From Streptomyces cirratus (GTDB lineage: Bacteria; Actinomycetota; Actinomycetes; Streptomycetales; Streptomycetaceae), in the NCBI RefSeq assembly GCF_014650775.1, contig NZ_BMVP01000003.1, positions 62,001 through 126,000 on the forward strand: a stretch of DNA of 64,000 bases. The letters run 5' to 3'. Below the pieces are notes generated by a model. That model was not told where the DNA came from, ran no database searches, and worked only from the letters and a program-made list of their open reading frames with translations. Of the stretch, positions 1-7,693 are shown in pieces. Both the position numbers and the translations under genes were made by a program. Every line of letters begins with the position of its first letter. Position 1 is the stretch's first letter.

Positions 1-1093
1 CCAACAAGGGGCTCACGATCCGCTCCAGGACGGCGGCGGGCACCCCGGCGACCAGGTCCCCCTCCTCGCCGACGGCCAGGACGCGGACCGGGACGAGGGC
101 CGGGTCGGTGCGGGCGGCGAGGGTCCTCAGCACGGGGAACACGGCGGCGGTGCCGGGCGCCCGCCGGGCATCCTCGCGGGCTTCGGCGAGGAGCGTGTCG
201 CAGATGGTCTGCATGGTCCGGGCCGCGTCACCGATCGCCCGCTGCGCGGTGAGCGTCTCGTCCTCGCTGCGGGGGCGCCCCTGCCACCAGTCGAGTTCGG
301 CGACGATGGTGGCCAGCGGGTTGCGCAGTTCGTGGGACAGCTCGCTGGTCAGCTGCTGTTCGTGGCGCAGGACTGCCCGGATCCGGTCGAGGAAGGCGTC
401 GAGCGAGGCGCCCAGCCGGGCGAGTTCGGCGGGCCGGGGCGCGCCGCTGAAGCGTTCGTCGGAGGCGCTGGCACTCCATCGGGCGGCTTGCTCGGTCATC
501 GTGCGGACGGGGCGCAGAGCCCGGCCGACGGCGAGTCGGGTCACCGCGTACGTGCAGGCGAGCATGACGGCGTCCAGCGCCAGGGAGGCCAGCAGCAGGG
601 TGTCGGCCGACGCACGGTACGGGGTGAGGTCGAGCGCGGTGACCACGGTCGCGGTCCTGGTACCGCCGGCCGGTGGCGGCACCGGCCGGGCGCAGAGCCG
701 GACGCCCACCGCGCCGTTCGACGTGGTGGCGCACCGGGCGCCGCCCTGCGCTGCGAGACGGGCGGCCGTCCGGGTGGCTGGGCCGTCCGCCGCGGTGGAG
801 GGGGGCTGCTCGACCAGGGTTGTCCCTTGGTAGATCCAGGCGTTGGCGTCGAGGAGGCCCTCTTGCGGGGTCTCCAGTACGCGCAGTACGGGGCCGCTGG
901 TGTCGACGGTGGCGGCGATGGCGGAGGCGCGGGCCCGCAACTGGTCGTCCGCCTGGCGGGCCAGGTGCTGGTGCACGAACGCGTTGAAGGCGATCGTGAA
1001 CACCGCCATCACGAAGGCGGCGGTCGCGACCGCGAGCAGGGAGAGCCGTCCGCGCAGGGTGGCCGGCCGCGCTGCGGGCTGGAGCAGCTTCAT
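1..1093 (-). CDS. Sensor histidine kinase (3' part cut by window start)
   Basis: This is a membrane sensor kinase that would phosphorylate the response regulator just upstream. Translating the minus strand from ATG 1093 gives an N-terminal membrane segment (about residues 18-40), an extracytoplasmic domain of about 120 residues, a second membrane segment (about 163-183), a HAMP-like linker and the dimerisation/phosphoacceptor box SELSHELRNPLATI with His254. The ATPase domain is missing only because the window ends. The start overlaps the regulator's stop in an ATGA arrangement, so the two are translationally coupled. The stimulus is not evident. The iron permease further upstream is only a weak hint. 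Confidence 0.9.
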   Translation of the reverse strand, partial: MKLLQPAARPATLRGRLSLLAVATAAFVMAVFTIAFNAFVHQHLARQADDQLRARASAIAATVDTSGPVLRVLETPQEGLLDANAWIYQGTTLVEQPPSTAADGPATRTAARLAAQGGARCATTSNGAVGVRLCARPVPPPAGGTRTATVVTALDLTPYRASADTLLLASLALDAVMLACTYAVTRLAVGRALRPVRTMTEQAARWSASASDERFSGAPRPAELARLGASLDAFLDRIRAVLRHEQQLTSELSHELRNPLATIVAELDWWQGRPRSEDETLTAQRAIGDAARTMQTICDTLLAEAREDARRAPGTAAVFPVLRTLAARTDPALVPVRVLAVGEEGDLVAGVPAAVLERIVSPLL

Positions 1094-1752
1094 GACAGGC
1101 GGTGCCCGACGCCGCGGGAGGTGGCGAGGGTGAGGGTGCTGCCGGCCGCCCGCAGTTTGCGGCGCAGCCGGGTCAGGTACTGATCGAGGGTGTTGTCGCT
1201 GACCTGGGCACCTTCGGGCCAGCCGGCCCGTACCAGCTCCCGTCGGGGGACCAGGTCGCCCGCTGCGGCCAGCAGGGCGGCCATGATCCGGAATTCGGTC
1301 GGGCTCAGGGTCACGGGCCGGTCGCGTACGGTGCAAGTGTGGCGGACGGCGTCCAGTACCACCTCTCCCCCGCCGACGGGGGAGACCGGAGGGCTGCGTT
1401 TGACGGCGGCCCGGAGCCGGGCGGCCAGTTCGGCGAGGTGGAAGGGTTTGGCGAGATAGTCGTCGCCTCCGGCGGAGAACCCGCTGAGCCGGTCCGTGAG
1501 GTGGTGACGGGCAGTCAGGAAGATCACCGGGCGGTCGAATCCGTTGGCACGCAGAGCCTGGCACACGTCGCGGCCGTCCGCGTCGGGGAGGCCGATGTCG
1601 AGGACGACGGCGTCGATGCCGTCCACGGCCAGCCGCAGTGCCGCCGCGCCGTCCTGCGCGGGAGTCGTCTCGAAGCCCTCCTCGCGCAGGCCGCGCAGCA
1701 GGACGTCGCGCAGCCGGTGGTCGTCCTCGACGACCAGGACGTGTCGGGTCAT
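1090..1752 (-). CDS. OmpR/PhoB-family response regulator
   Basis: 220 aa two-component regulator, partner of the overlapping histidine kinase. The receiver domain (about 1-115) carries the acidic pair ED10-D11, the phosphoacceptor Asp52 in VVLDIGLPD and the conserved Lys in LAKPF. The C-terminal winged helix (about 130-220) ends with TSRGVGHRLS, typical of DNA-binding OmpR domains. ATG 1752 is chosen because the receiver beta-1 (HVLVVEDD) begins immediately after it. The longer open frame upstream has no domain content. The target genes are unknown. Confidence 0.93.
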   Translation of the reverse strand: MTRHVLVVEDDHRLRDVLLRGLREEGFETTPAQDGAAALRLAVDGIDAVVLDIGLPDADGRDVCQALRANGFDRPVIFLTARHHLTDRLSGFSAGGDDYLAKPFHLAELAARLRAAVKRSPPVSPVGGGEVVLDAVRHTCTVRDRPVTLSPTEFRIMAALLAAAGDLVPRRELVRAGWPEGAQVSDNTLDQYLTRLRRKLRAAGSTLTLATSRGVGHRLS

Positions 1753-1784
1753 GCGGGCCTCTGTTCTGTCGGGGACGGCCGGGC

Positions 1785-2636
1785 TCAGGCGACCTTCGTC
1801 GTCTTCGGGGCCGCGCCGGTGGCCGGCGTGGTCCTGTTGCCACGCGGGGGCGCGAGGAAGAGGGCCATCACGGGAACGAGGTAGAGGGCCCAAACGGTGC
1901 CCTGGAGAACAGTCGGGTTGGGCTGGAAGTTGAAGACGCCCTTCAGGAGGGTCCCGTACCAGCTGTCGGAGGGGACGGTCGTACTGACGTCGAAGGCGAG
2001 GGCATGCAGACCGGGCAGGAAGCCGCCCTCCTGGAGGTCGTGGAAGCCGTACGCGAGGACACCCGCCGCGACGACTACCAGCATGGCGCCGGTCCAGGTG
2101 AAGAACTTGGCCAGGTTGATCCTCAGGGCGCCGCGGTAGAACAGCCAGCCCAGCACCACGGAGGACAGGAGCCCCAGCAAGGCGCCGACCAGCGGGCGGA
2201 TTCCGTCACCAGTGGCCTGCACGGCCGTCCAGATGAACAGCGAGGTCTCCAGGCCCTCACGGCCCACCGCCATGAACGCGGTGAACACCAGCGCGCCGGT
2301 GCCCACGGCGAGCGCGGCGTCGAGCCGGCCTTGGAGCTCGGCCTTCAGGTGCCGGGCGGTGCGCTTCATCCAGAAGACCATCCAGGTCACCAGCCCCACC
2401 GAGATGATCGACAGGGTGCCGCCGAGCCCTTCCTGGGCCTCGAAGGTCAAGGTGGAGGAGCCGAACTGGAGGGCGGCGCCGAACCCCAGCGATAGGGCAA
2501 CGGCCAGGCCCACGCCCACCCAGAGCGGCCCGAGCTTGTCCTTGTGGCCGGTCTTCACGAGGTAGGCGATGAGGATGCAGACGACGAGGCTGGCCTCCAG
2601 CCCTTCGCGCAGACCGATCAGATAGTTGCCGAACAC
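1785..2636 (-). CDS. efeU: FTR1/EfeU-type high-affinity iron permease
   Basis: 283 aa polytopic membrane protein that would import iron across the cytoplasmic membrane. It has the two family-defining REGLE motifs (LREGLEAS near residue 10 and VGREGLETS near residue 150), each in a membrane helix, and about seven hydrophobic segments. EfeO and EfeB partners are not adjacent, so the permease stands alone here. An iron-box-like palindrome lies about 155 bp upstream, consistent with DmdR/IdeR-type iron repression. The call is confident. Whether it transports ferrous or ferric iron is not visible. Confidence 0.92.
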   Translation of the reverse strand: MFGNYLIGLREGLEASLVVCILIAYLVKTGHKDKLGPLWVGVGLAVALSLGFGAALQFGSSTLTFEAQEGLGGTLSIISVGLVTWMVFWMKRTARHLKAELQGRLDAALAVGTGALVFTAFMAVGREGLETSLFIWTAVQATGDGIRPLVGALLGLLSSVVLGWLFYRGALRINLAKFFTWTGAMLVVVAAGVLAYGFHDLQEGGFLPGLHALAFDVSTTVPSDSWYGTLLKGVFNFQPNPTVLQGTVWALYLVPVMALFLAPPRGNRTTPATGAAPKTTKVA

Positions 2637-2654
2637 GGTGGTGGGGTCCTTCCG

Positions 2655-2780
2655 TCGGTCACGTGAACGGCGTCCGGCCCCACCAGTCGTCCTTGTCGCG
2701 GACGGCCGCCGGGACGGCGAAGACGGCCGAACGCGAACTCGTACTCGCCGGCCTCGATCTCGGTGGCGGCGAAGCTGCGG
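2655..2780 (-). pseudogene. Frameshifted coding remnant between the iron box and efeU
   Basis: On the minus strand, one frame reads ATEIEAGEYEFAF and then continues plausibly only in the next frame as VFAVPAAVRDKDDWWGRTPF followed by a stop. Both pieces have good codon bias and neither has a start, so this looks like the C-terminus of an otherwise deleted gene with one frameshift. I do not recognise the family. It could also be coincidental open sequence. Confidence 0.3.
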
Positions 2781-2789
2781 CAGTCTCGG

Positions 2790-2808
2790 TTAGGCAAGGC
2801 TGCCCTTC
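2790..2808. promoter_or_regulatory. Iron box (DmdR1/IdeR-type operator)
   Basis: TTAGGCAAGGCTGCCCTTC closely follows the actinobacterial iron box (TTAGGnnAGGCTnnCCTAA), with only the distal half degenerate. It lies upstream of the iron permease on the side expected for its promoter. The match to the consensus is my visual comparison. Binding is inferred. Confidence 0.6.
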
Positions 2809-2917
2809 CGACTACGGAACTGTAGACGATAGGGGCGGACCACACCACCGGCGGGCGCGGCGCGCGATCTTCCGCCCTGCGCCCGGTCCGGCCGTCAGCG
2901 ACGCGGCGCCGGCGGTT

Positions 2918-3907
2918 CTACTTGGCGTCGACGCGTCCGAGCGGGTCGGGATCGGCCGCGAGCGCATCACGGGCCGCCTGCCAGGCGGAGTCCCCGGGGT
3001 AGAGCTCGGTGCGGAGGTAGGCCCAGGTGAGGCGCTGGAGGGCGGCAACCCGGCCGGGGTCTTCGTCCGTGGTTTCGGCGGCGTCATATCCGGACACCCC
3101 GCCGAGCCCGTGCTCCGCCCCGAACAGGGTGAGCAGCGTCTTGGGGGCAAGGGCGAGGCTGTAGGGGTCGGCGTGCCAGGCCGGGCCCACGTCGGTGAAG
3201 TGCCGGGGGTCGTCCTTGTCGCCGACGACAACGAGGGCGGGCGTGGTCATGGTGGAGAAGTCCGTGGTGAGTAAGAACGGCATGCTCGCGGCCGACGACT
3301 CGTTCAGGACATCGCCTCGTCCGGGTGCGGCCAGCAGCACACCGGCCTTGATCCGCGGCTCGATGAGGTTCACTTCCTTTCCGTCGTCCGGGTCTACGAG
3401 GCGGGCGCCGAGCAGGAGGCCGGCGGTGTGGCCGCCGAAGGAGTGTCCGGCGACGGCGACCTTGTCGTGGTCGATGCGGCCGGCGAGCTGCGGCACGGCG
3501 CGCTCCACGATGCCGAGTTGATCGAGGATGTGCTTCATGTCCTCGGCGCGTGAGCGCCACGACAGGGCTGAGCCGGGGCTGGCGGTGTGCAGGTGGCGCA
3601 GCGTCCGGGAGCTGAGGTGCGTGGGCTGGATGACGACGAACCCGTGTGCGGCCCAGAAGTTCGCGAGCGGTGCGTAGCCGTTGAGTGAGGAGAGGTTGTT
3701 CGAGGGGCCGTGCCCGTGGGAGAGGAGGATGACGGGGAGGTCGGTCCCGCTCGCGGGGGCGGAGACGCGCAGCTGAAGGTCCACGGGGCGTCCGGGGACG
3801 GTCAGCACCACTGGGCTGAACGACAGGACGGGAGCGGGCGGGCCGAAGGTGTCGGCTGCGGAGGCCCTGGAGCCTGCGGAGGTGGTTGCGGAGATTGATG
3901 CACTCAT
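2918..3907 (-). CDS. Alpha/beta hydrolase (chlorophyllase/dienelactone-hydrolase-like)
   Basis: 329 aa serine hydrolase. Visible parts are the oxyanion-hole region LLSHGHGPSN (about 62-72), the nucleophile elbow VAGHSFGGHTAG, an acid-loop segment VVVGDKDDP and a late His in GAEHGLGG. The N-terminus is rich in Ala/Ser but is not a clear signal peptide. It is divergent from a TetR regulator across about 180 bp with palindromic operators, so it is probably the regulator's main target and may act on the inducer or a related ester. The substrate cannot be named. Confidence 0.85.
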   Translation of the reverse strand: MSASISATTSAGSRASAADTFGPPAPVLSFSPVVLTVPGRPVDLQLRVSAPASGTDLPVILLSHGHGPSNNLSSLNGYAPLANFWAAHGFVVIQPTHLSSRTLRHLHTASPGSALSWRSRAEDMKHILDQLGIVERAVPQLAGRIDHDKVAVAGHSFGGHTAGLLLGARLVDPDDGKEVNLIEPRIKAGVLLAAPGRGDVLNESSAASMPFLLTTDFSTMTTPALVVVGDKDDPRHFTDVGPAWHADPYSLALAPKTLLTLFGAEHGLGGVSGYDAAETTDEDPGRVAALQRLTWAYLRTELYPGDSAWQAARDALAADPDPLGRVDAK

Positions 3908-4001
3908 GAACGCGTGTGTCCCCTCGAAGGGCCTCGGCTGCCGGCATGACGCAGCCGGGGGAGGCGTACGGAAAGCGTCCGGCTTCCGCTAAGCTCGGAA
4001 G

Positions 4002-4040
4002 CGGATCGCTGTTCCATTTAATATACGGAACGCTGTTCCG
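4002..4040. promoter_or_regulatory. Paired palindromic operators for the TetR regulator
   Basis: CGGAACGCTGTTCCG (4026-4040) is a perfect 6-bp inverted repeat with a 3-bp spacer. A degenerate copy, CGGATCGCTGTTCCA, sits 24 bp upstream (4002-4016). The pair lies in an AT-rich stretch between the divergent hydrolase and tetR genes, the usual place for TetR-family autorepression. Binding is inferred. Confidence 0.65.
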
Positions 4041-4090
4041 TTTGGTCAATGGCGGCCGCCGGGTCGTCGGGTCGTCGGAAGGAGAACGTG

Positions 4091-4687
4091 GTGACCTCTG
4101 CAGGCCAGTCCGGAAGGGCGCCGGCCCGAGGCAAGAGGGCCGACGCGGTGCGCAACCAGCAGACGCTCCTCGCGGCGGCCGCCGAGGTGTTCGTCACCTC
4201 GGGCGTCGACGCGCCGATCCGTCAGATCGCAGCCCGGGCGGGCGTCGGGGTGGCGACGATCTACCGCCACTTCCCCACGAGGGCGGATCTCGTCGTCGCC
4301 GTCTACCGCCACCAGGTCGAGGCGTGCGCGGAAGCCGGCCCCCACCTGCTGGCCGACGCGGACTCGCCGTTCGCAGCGCTGCGCCAGTGGATCGACCTCT
4401 TCGTCGACTTCCTGGTCACCAAGCACGGACTCGCCAACGCCCTCCAGTCGGACAACAGCGGCTTCGAGGCGCTGCACACCTACTTCGTCGACCGTTTGAT
4501 GCCCGTCTGCGAGCAGCTCCTCGACGCCGCGGCCGACGCCGGCGAGATCAGAGCCGATGTGCAGCCCTACGAACTGCTGCGCGGCATCGGCAACCTCTGC
4601 GTCGGACGCGACGGCGACCCCCGCTACGACCCGCGCCGACTGATCGACCTGCTCCTCCAGGGACTACGTCGACCGCAGCCGGCCTGA
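4091..4687 (+). CDS. TetR-family transcriptional repressor
   Basis: About 198 aa regulator. The N-terminal helix-turn-helix (about 18-60) contains QTLLAAAAEVF, APIRQIAARAGVGVATIYRHF and PTRADLVVAVY, all diagnostic of TetR proteins. The C-terminal all-helical ligand domain ends LLQGLRRPQPA. I prefer GTG 4091 because GGAAGGA lies 7 nt upstream. The in-frame ATG 4049 lies next to the operator and has no ribosome site. It probably represses itself and the divergent hydrolase. Confidence 0.9.
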   Translation: MTSAGQSGRAPARGKRADAVRNQQTLLAAAAEVFVTSGVDAPIRQIAARAGVGVATIYRHFPTRADLVVAVYRHQVEACAEAGPHLLADADSPFAALRQWIDLFVDFLVTKHGLANALQSDNSGFEALHTYFVDRLMPVCEQLLDAAADAGEIRADVQPYELLRGIGNLCVGRDGDPRYDPRRLIDLLLQGLRRPQPA

Positions 4688-4708
4688 CCGGCGCCGGTTC
4701 GCCCGCCT

Positions 4709-4848
4709 GGGGAAGGAGTGAGGTCTGGACATGCATCCTGGCCCCGTTGCGGGCCAGGGCCGATGCGGCGCGAGCACACCGGAGCCGGGCGCTCACGGAG
4801 GCGCCGGACGGGGACGGTTCGGTGAGCATCACCTTCGACCTCCCCTGA
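4709..4848 (+). pseudogene. Orphan C-terminal coding fragment next to IS remnant
   Basis: A reading frame with strong GC3 bias encodes a tail ending VSITFDLP and a stop (upstream residues include APLRARADAARAHRSRAL). It has no start of its own and merges upstream into the antisense frame of tetR. A transposase remnant begins right after it. The simplest reading is the 3' end of a gene whose body was lost in a rearrangement. The family is not recognised. Confidence 0.35.
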
Positions 4849-4851
4849 GTT

Positions 4852-5395
4852 CAGCCCCCAAGGGCGGAAATCGACAAGATCCGCGCGTCGTTCCTAGCGG
4901 ATGCGGAGCCGCTTGAACTGGTGCAAGTTCCACAGCAGACGGCGGTACTTGTCGAAGTCGTAGCCCCGATCGGCATACAGACGCCGGGGCTTGCGGTGTG
5001 GGAGTCCTCCCAGGCCCCGAATCGCTGGGACAGCTCCCAGCAGCGGCAGCAACCGGGTGACCTCATGCCGGTTTCCGCTGGTGAGCGTGACAGCGAGCGG
5101 TGCGCCCTGGCGGTCGACGGTCAGATGGTGCCTGGAGCCGGGACGGACACGGTCAACGGGCGAGGGACCGGCATACTCCCCCTTTCAGGGCCCGGACATG
5201 CCCCCCGCCCACGGCGCAGTCGTCCAGGCCCAGGAGGTCAGCGCGGCGCAGTCCAGACGCGGGCCAGACGCCGGCCTTGGTCCAGTCCCGCGGCCGGCGC
5301 CAAGCCGTCACCCCGGAGCAGCCCACGGCCTCGGCCGGAACACCCCCGCCGACCAAGATCACCGAGCGCAAGACCCGCTGCTCAACTCATTCTGA
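4852..5395 (-). mobile_element. Decayed IS5-family transposase remnant
   Basis: The minus strand encodes pieces of an IS5-type DDE transposase in order: GCSGVTAWRR, LDDCAVGGGHVRALKGG, then after a frameshift GPSPVDRVRPGSRHHLTVDR, TSGNRHEVTRLLPLL and YADRGYDFDKYRRLLW. An internal deletion then joins the last piece directly to NLHQFKRLRIR, a stop codon where Tyr is usual, and ERRADL. The first catalytic Asp (usually DGSH) reads GGGH, and the segment carrying the catalytic Glu is deleted, so it cannot transpose. Inverted repeats were not located. Confidence 0.8.
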
Positions 5396-5404
5396 AACGA
5401 TCCG

Positions 5405-5905
5405 TCAAGCATCGGGAGGACTATCCTCACCATGATTCCCCCTGTCGGTAGAGTCATAAAAATTGCCAAAATCCCAGGCAGAATCGTCTCGAACATGCAC
5501 CCCGTCTTTAGGAAGTGAGGTGCGTGAGCGCAGTGCTTCTTTCAGGGATTTGGGGATTTCACTCGCCGCCCCGGCCCTTGGAGGCAAGATGATGTGCAGG
5601 GTATCTGGGGTATTCTCCCAGAACCTCAAATGTACGCCCTCGAGGGGGTCGAAACCGGCACCTGACTGGACTTCTCGGACCAGGACGTCCGCGTCGCTGA
5701 GGAGGCGCTGTCGTTTCTCGTCGCTACCCATCGCCAAGGCGGCCAACTTGAGCAGCAATTTGTTACCGTACCGAGGGTCCTGCCACGACAGGCTATCGAA
5801 CCAGTTTCGTAGTACCAACGCATCATCTTCGTCCACTGCGTTACTACCAGGGGTCGAATCCGACTTCGACCCCGACAATCCCTTTTCCTCATTACCGACG
5901 CCCAT
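5405..5905 (-). CDS. NHLP-like (nitrile hydratase leader-type) candidate precursor peptide
   Basis: 166 aa protein. Residues about 30-109 look like an NHLP/TOMM leader domain: a helical stretch (LLLKLAALAMGSDEKRQRLL), then VHLRFWENTPDTLHIILPP (91-109), closely matching the family's VRVVENTxDTxHLVLPP ending. A 57-residue hydrophilic tail follows, including WDFGNFYDSTDRGNHGEDS. It starts 14 nt inside the preceding JmjC gene with GGAGGAAG before ATG 5905, so the two are coupled. By family knowledge, NHLP domains guide modification of a downstream core. The tail could therefore be a core peptide, or this may be a nitrile-hydratase-alpha-like scaffold. Base composition is AT-richer than its surroundings. 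Confidence 0.55.
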   Translation of the reverse strand: MGVGNEEKGLSGSKSDSTPGSNAVDEDDALVLRNWFDSLSWQDPRYGNKLLLKLAALAMGSDEKRQRLLSDADVLVREVQSGAGFDPLEGVHLRFWENTPDTLHIILPPRAGAASEIPKSLKEALRSRTSLPKDGVHVRDDSAWDFGNFYDSTDRGNHGEDSPPDA

Positions 5906-7136
5906 CAGCTACTTCCTCCGTTTCAGGGGTGATCTGCAGCAGGCCCTCACCGACGAGCCTAATCACAAGGTCGAGCTTCTCCTGAGCGCTGAGCATCCCA
6001 GGAATTTCATGCACTGCAAATTTGTGATGTTCTGCGATGAAGTTGAACGTCGGATCCAAGTACTCCGGCCCGGCAACAAAATTGGTCGCGAACTCGATCC
6101 TGCTCTCGCCGGAAGTGGACCGCACCTTGCAGAAGAGGCTTGGAGTGCGAAATACCAATGATTCTGAATTCAGGCTTTGAATTGAATCCAGTGACCGAAA
6201 ATGCCCCGATCCGGCCGCTTTTCCTTCCTTGAACAGCTTGTCGCCGATGCGCGCCTTCACCTGTTCGGCGAGCGCTCCGTCCTGAACAGCACTCGTGAAG
6301 CTCTCGAGAATATCCGAGATGCGCTGCGTTTCAAACGGACCGTCGAGGAAGCCGGGTGGGAGCGCCCCTCTAAGCCTCACATCGTTGCCAGCCATCACAC
6401 CGAAGGCTTCGATCATGAAGTCGACCCAACGGTAGGCATGGATACCGACCGTCAGGTGAAGAGACGAAGAATCAGATGTGATTGCTTCGTGGGGAAATCC
6501 GCGCGGCAAATAAAGGACGTCGCCCGGATTCAATGTGAAGTCCGAGCAGTCGACGAGTTCGACAGGCCGTCGTTCCGCACCGGGGAGAGGAAGATCCTTC
6601 GACGGCGTTCCTACACGCCAGTGCTTGACACCATGCAGTTGCAGAATGAAGACGTCATGAGTGTCGACATGCGGGGCGAATCCCTGACCGCGGCGTGGCG
6701 TGAGATACAGGTTTACGCCAACTCGATGATGCAGCACACCTTCAAGGTTACGACTGAGGTCGGCGATCGCCGCAGACGTGCGATGAAGTCCGTTGATGAC
6801 GACAGAGTATCCGTTTTGATACGCACGATAAATCGCCTGAATATCCGGAGTGCCATTGCCGTGTAGCTGGGCATCCAGCTCGGATGGCCTTTCCCCTCGG
6901 TCGCTGCGAATGATGCGCATATCTGCACGGGTTGGAGAATTACCACCGCATGTTGCGGCAATCAGTTCCTCGACTTCATTCAATCCCGGCAAACTTGCGA
7001 AGTAGTCAATGTCATCTCTGGCTACCAGGAGGGGGCGGGTTTCCCAATCGGATCCGAGAAAGTCTGACGTAATGACCGGATGCAAAATCCAATCGAGGTT
7101 CAATTGTCGCGATACAGGCAAGTTGCGGACGGCCAT
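5892..7136 (-). CDS. JmjC/cupin-4 family Fe(II)/2-oxoglutarate oxygenase
   Basis: 414 aa. The jelly-roll core carries the metal triad His156-x-Asp158 (FAPHVDTHD) and His216 (LPRGFPHEAIT), with Lys172 in HGVKHWRV at the usual position near 2-oxoglutarate. A C-terminal helical/winged region (about 290-414) resembles that of ribosomal oxygenases (RoxA/MINA53 group), which hydroxylate protein side chains. ATG 7136 is the only credible start. Its 3' end overlaps the NHLP-like gene, which suggests that this small protein is its substrate. Lower GC than neighbours and the adjacent IS remnant suggest acquisition by transfer. Confidence 0.8.
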   Translation of the reverse strand: MAVRNLPVSRQLNLDWILHPVITSDFLGSDWETRPLLVARDDIDYFASLPGLNEVEELIAATCGGNSPTRADMRIIRSDRGERPSELDAQLHGNGTPDIQAIYRAYQNGYSVVINGLHRTSAAIADLSRNLEGVLHHRVGVNLYLTPRRGQGFAPHVDTHDVFILQLHGVKHWRVGTPSKDLPLPGAERRPVELVDCSDFTLNPGDVLYLPRGFPHEAITSDSSSLHLTVGIHAYRWVDFMIEAFGVMAGNDVRLRGALPPGFLDGPFETQRISDILESFTSAVQDGALAEQVKARIGDKLFKEGKAAGSGHFRSLDSIQSLNSESLVFRTPSLFCKVRSTSGESRIEFATNFVAGPEYLDPTFNFIAEHHKFAVHEIPGMLSAQEKLDLVIRLVGEGLLQITPETEEVADGRR

Positions 7137-7495
7137 GCGAGACTTCTACTGGCTGGCTCTACTGATTTCAAGGACCAGCAGTCCAATCTGCGACGAGAGT
7201 CCCCCTGATGGGTGCGCATCCACCGCTCTATGCAAGCTGGCACTCCTCCAGCTCGCAAAGGATCACCGCGAGGGCGACCACTCCGCCAACTGCAACACTC
7301 GGTGGCAAGCGGAACGCTCAGTCACAGCAGGCCGTGCCGCGACCGGTCGGGGGTGTGCATGGGGACGTCGATTCAGTAGAGCTCCGTTCGCTGCACTGCT
7401 GCTGCTTCCTTGCGCTGGTCGTGGCGGAGCACCGCGACCGCCCCGGCCTTCCCGGCCGGGGCGGCACTGAGGAACGCCGCGTTCCTGCGGGGAGG
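7137..7495. other. Intergenic stretch without a recognised gene
   Basis: No frame on either strand shows sustained coding bias or a family motif. Short minus-strand peptides ending in a hydrophobic run (VAVGGVVALAVILCELEE) exist but have no good start. The JmjC promoter must lie at its left edge. Confidence 0.5.
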
Positions 7496-7693
7496 TCAGG
7501 CGTCAGCCGGAGTGGCGGCGGCGCGCTCGCAGAACTCCGGGGCGCCGGCGGCGCGGGCCCACTCGCCTCCGGTGATGGGCCTGGTGTCGTCGGCGGGCGT
7601 CTTGTTCTCGCCCCAGAACGGGTGGAGGACCGGGACGCCTCCGCTCCGCCAGTCGAAGTGCCGCCAGGTGGAATACGGGTGCGCCGGGTCGAC
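7496..7693 (-). pseudogene. In-frame 65-codon coding extension after the VOC stop
   Basis: Directly after the TAG of the VOC gene the same frame continues VDPAHPYSTWRHFDWRSGG...HPFWGENKTP... to a second stop (TGA 7496-7498), with clear high-GC3 codon bias and many aromatic residues. There is no start codon or ribosome site, so it is either the tail of a lost gene fused here or part of an ancestral longer protein now cut by the TAG. The family is not recognised. Confidence 0.4.

Noticed and set aside
4548..4832. 94-codon minus-strand frame between tetR and the IS remnant
   Set aside because: No motif or ribosome site. The forward strand shows better coding bias there.
6201..6866. 221-codon plus-strand frame inside the JmjC gene
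   Set aside because: Antisense to an oxygenase with a complete metal triad, and its own sequence has no recognisable domain.
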